In this document: piece by piece, positions 54,571-64,000 of the stretch | How positions within the stretch are numbered: the stretch's first letter is position 1 | How the letters are laid out: the number at the start of each line of letters is the position of its first letter | Source: Amoebidium appalachense | Taxonomy: Eukaryota; Ichthyosporea | DNA: 64,000 nucleotides | Direction of reading: 5' to 3' | Assembly (NCBI GenBank): GCA_963693365.1 | Contig: CAVNZM010000005.1 | Coordinates: 4,526,001 to 4,590,000 of the forward strand | Program-made: the position numbers and the translations under genes | The notes under the pieces: generated by a model | What the model was told of the DNA's origin: nothing | What the model saw: the letters and a program-made list of their open reading frames with translations, nothing else | Databases searched by the model: none

Positions 54571-56267
54571 ATGAGAGACCACTTTCCTCCCTTAAGCTTG
54601 CCGTGTGGCAGGCCTTTGTCTAGTGGGGGTTCTTCCCCCCTCCCACAGCGGCGCCGTGTGATGTTTGCAGACGAGGCTCCAATACACGGTAGCACAAAGC
54701 TTCTGAATGTGTGCCTTTTTGACAAGGAGGAGGAGCCCATAGAATGCAATCCCAACAAAGATGAAGTCGCGCGAGTAAGGGGGTTGTTCTCACATAGTGA
54801 TAGTGATGGCTTGAACTTTGACTTCACGAAACTGTGCTCGTGCCGAACTGTGCCCGCTACACCTAGCACGGCATCTGCACATGGAGAGACAACATGTGCA
54901 AGTGACAGCAGCTCCTCTATCACGTGCGTTACCACTAGCCCTATGCCACAGGACCAGGCGCCGGGCACTGTTTTACGTACCGACCCATACATCGCACCTG
55001 TGATCAGAGAATTCCCAGTACCCATCCCAGATGTGACTTCACAGTCCGGTGCCACATCTTCTTCCAAGCGTTCTGCCGGTAGGAAAGTCCGGTCGTTGTG
55101 GCTTACTTTCACGCTAAAGGCCGAGGCAGAGACTGAGGATTGGGGTATGGTGGGCTTGGCTACGGCGCAGTTCAATGACCGGGCGTCAGTTTTGATGGGA
55201 AAAGTGAGGGTGCAGAACATTGACTTCCATAAGGAGGTGTTTGTTAGGTGAGTGTCTCTGTGGTCCATCTGTGCCTTTTTTTCCCGTTTTGCTGTATCTG
55301 TTGGAAAGCTGTATAGTTAAAAAGGGTTCGGTTGCGTTCTATTGGACTGCCTAACTAGGTAGTTGAGGTGAGCTGTGGGACCCGTATCGTGATGGGTGAT
55401 GGGCTTGCACATGCACGTGTGGTAGGAACAACTGGCCCAGGGATTCTGGCAGGCTAATTGTCTCTTATCGTGATGGGTGATGGGCTTGCACATGCACGTG
55501 CGGTAGCAACAACTGGCCAAGGGATTCTGGCAGGCTAATTGTCTCTTAGGCCGCCGCATATCTTCCTTTTTCTTTGGTTGTCTTTCTGTACTGGAACTGT
55601 AGGCTTTTGTTCAAGGAAATATGCTTTTAACTTCCGGGAAGCTAGCTCTGCAAAGGTCGCCTTCTTGCCTCCTGTTACATGTTGGCAAGAAACTGAAATG
55701 TTTGGTTGGCTTTTTAGGTGCACGGTCGACAACTGGAAAAGCCACCGCGATGTTCAAGCAACATACGAATCTTCCTCCGAAGCGATGGACTATGACATCT
55801 TCTCGTTTGCCATCCCTGTGCCCATCAACATTGCTCATGGGCGAAAGGTGGCCTTTGCCATTGGCTATCGTGCCAATGGTAAAGAGTTCTGGGACAACAA
55901 CGACGGAGCAAACTATGAAGGAAGGGTAGTTTTTGGGATCACATCCCCAACGATGGAACAAAGGCGCTCACGCGTAGGCATGCGTTCATTGGAGGAAGCG
56001 TTGGAGAAAGTGAGCCATGCGTCTGGCAAGGTGGAGCAAGTGGAGAGGCCGGTGGAGCCGGTCCCAAAACTGACCTTGGAAATGGTTGCGGAGTCTCGAA
56101 AAGCGGCACCTACTTCCCCTCGCCCCCACTCACGAGCGGAATCACCATCCAAGCACCAGACATCTCCTCTGTATGCTGAACTGCACGGCCATCGGAGGTC
56201 GGGGTTGGGCCACATTTCGAGCGTGTTTCAACCTCAAGCGGCGCTGTGCACGCCAGTCGAATGGTAA
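54571..56267 (+). CDS. Glycogen-targeting protein phosphatase 1 regulatory subunit (PPP1R3-like, CBM21)
   Basis: Such subunits bring PP1 to glycogen or starch and direct dephosphorylation of glycogen synthase and phosphorylase. Exons 54571-55247 and 55718-56267 join in phase 2 (TTTGTTAG|G TGC) and give 408 residues. RVMF at residues 29-32 (QRRRVMFADEAP) is a textbook RVxF PP1-docking motif. A Ser/Thr-rich stretch follows. CBM21 spans about residues 205-299, with VRVQNIDFHKEVFVRCTVDN, WKSHRDVQATY, DIFSFAIPVPI, then FAIGYRANGKEFWDNNDGANY, including the conserved Trp/Asn sugar-binding cluster. The C-terminal 100 residues are low in structure, with SPRPHSRAESPSKHQTSP. The start ATG has only short upstream frame; an earlier 5' exon cannot be excluded. 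Confidence 0.92.
55385..55546. repeat. Two tandem 81-bp units in the PPP1R3-like intron
   Basis: TATCGTGATGGGTGATGGGC starts at 55385 and again at 55466. The units differ at only a few positions (e.g. GTGTGGTAGG against GTGCGGTAGC), indicating a recent duplication. Each unit contains the palindrome TGCACATGCACGTG-like core. Confidence 0.9.
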
Positions 56268-56690
56268 CGAGAACATCGTCAGTGTAGTTTTATAAAGTTA
56301 GAATAGGAGGCATGTGGGTAATGCAACAGCTTCCCAACGGGTAGGTAGGTGTGACAGCTCCAGCGAAAAATGGCAGTATATTCGAATATGTTGTGATGGT
56401 TTCATGAGATGAATGTCTGTCGTAGTGAATGAGGTGACTTACCGTAGGCAGCTGTTTGAAATTTCGTGGAGACTCTCAGTGATTCGAGAGCCCCTTCTGT
56501 ATGGGTATGAATTATGGTGTTTGTTGCCAGTAATTTCATTCGTAGACACGTGCAAGATAACAGCAAGCAACGTCATATATAGCAACTACTTACCCAAAAT
56601 GTAGTCTACTGTAAATATTGATGAAGGAAGATATCATATTCTTACGCGGCTAACCGCCACCAATAGTATTAGCTGTTGTGCTGTACATTA

Positions 56691-56696
56691 AATAAA
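56691..56696 (+). promoter_or_regulatory. Likely polyadenylation signal of the PPP1R3-like gene
   Basis: AATAAA lies 424 bases after the stop, within complex sequence free of homopolymers. It is the same arrangement as downstream of SEC31. Confidence 0.45.
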
Positions 56697-56699
56697 GCC

Positions 56700-64000
<7,301 letters not shown>

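Overview
This is a window of nuclear DNA from a eukaryote, probably a protist or alga. Canonical GT-AG introns, a 32-exon gene, a Pol III tRNA and a retroelement show this. I cannot name the organism. The DNA is full of homopolymeric C or G tracts of 10 to 50 bases and of (CA), (GA) and other microsatellites, so most long open frames are low-complexity artefacts (Cys-Val, Thr-His, Pro, Arg-Glu or Gly strings). Real exons stand out by balanced composition and by continuous splice phase.

Layout: (1) 1-3222 holds a minus-strand, 5'-truncated Penelope-like retroelement (PLE); its reverse-transcriptase remnant is at 2249-3172. (2) 3223-5302 is a higher-order satellite built on an AAGCAAAG octamer. 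(3) 5299-6215 holds two weak minus-strand coding-like pieces and a perfect 17-bp hairpin. (4) 6907-31942 is a near-complete SEC31 gene, the COPII outer-coat subunit, reconstructed here as 32 exons coding for about 1,183 residues. Its introns contain at least six sense-oriented PLE insertions, a tRNA-Ala(AGC) gene and long microsatellites. (5) 32-45.6 kb is gene-poor and holds an unrecognised ORF, a 64-bp hairpin satellite (36819-37866) and a 31-bp array of inverted CCAAT boxes (44033-44163). (6) 45607-46138 is a possible small minus-strand gene. (7) 46353-46671 and 53830-54118 are inverted copies of a MITE-like element. (8) 54571-56267 is a two-exon glycogen-targeting PP1 regulatory subunit with an RVxF motif and a CBM21 domain. 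(9) 59789 to the right edge is a multi-exon Kelch-repeat gene that runs out of the window.

The genes have unrelated jobs (ER export, glycogen metabolism, a Kelch scaffold). The most interesting system is the retroelement. Every copy whose ends I can see sits inside a C tract, in the orientation that places C on the element's sense strand. Two insertions have visible target-site duplications of 14 and 15 bp made of that C-rich target. One insertion has its unoccupied counterpart elsewhere in the window. One 2.5-kb copy sits directly at the 3' splice site of SEC31 intron 12, where the duplicated C tract now acts as the polypyrimidine tract. This looks like a PLE lineage that targets homopolymeric C:G tracts.
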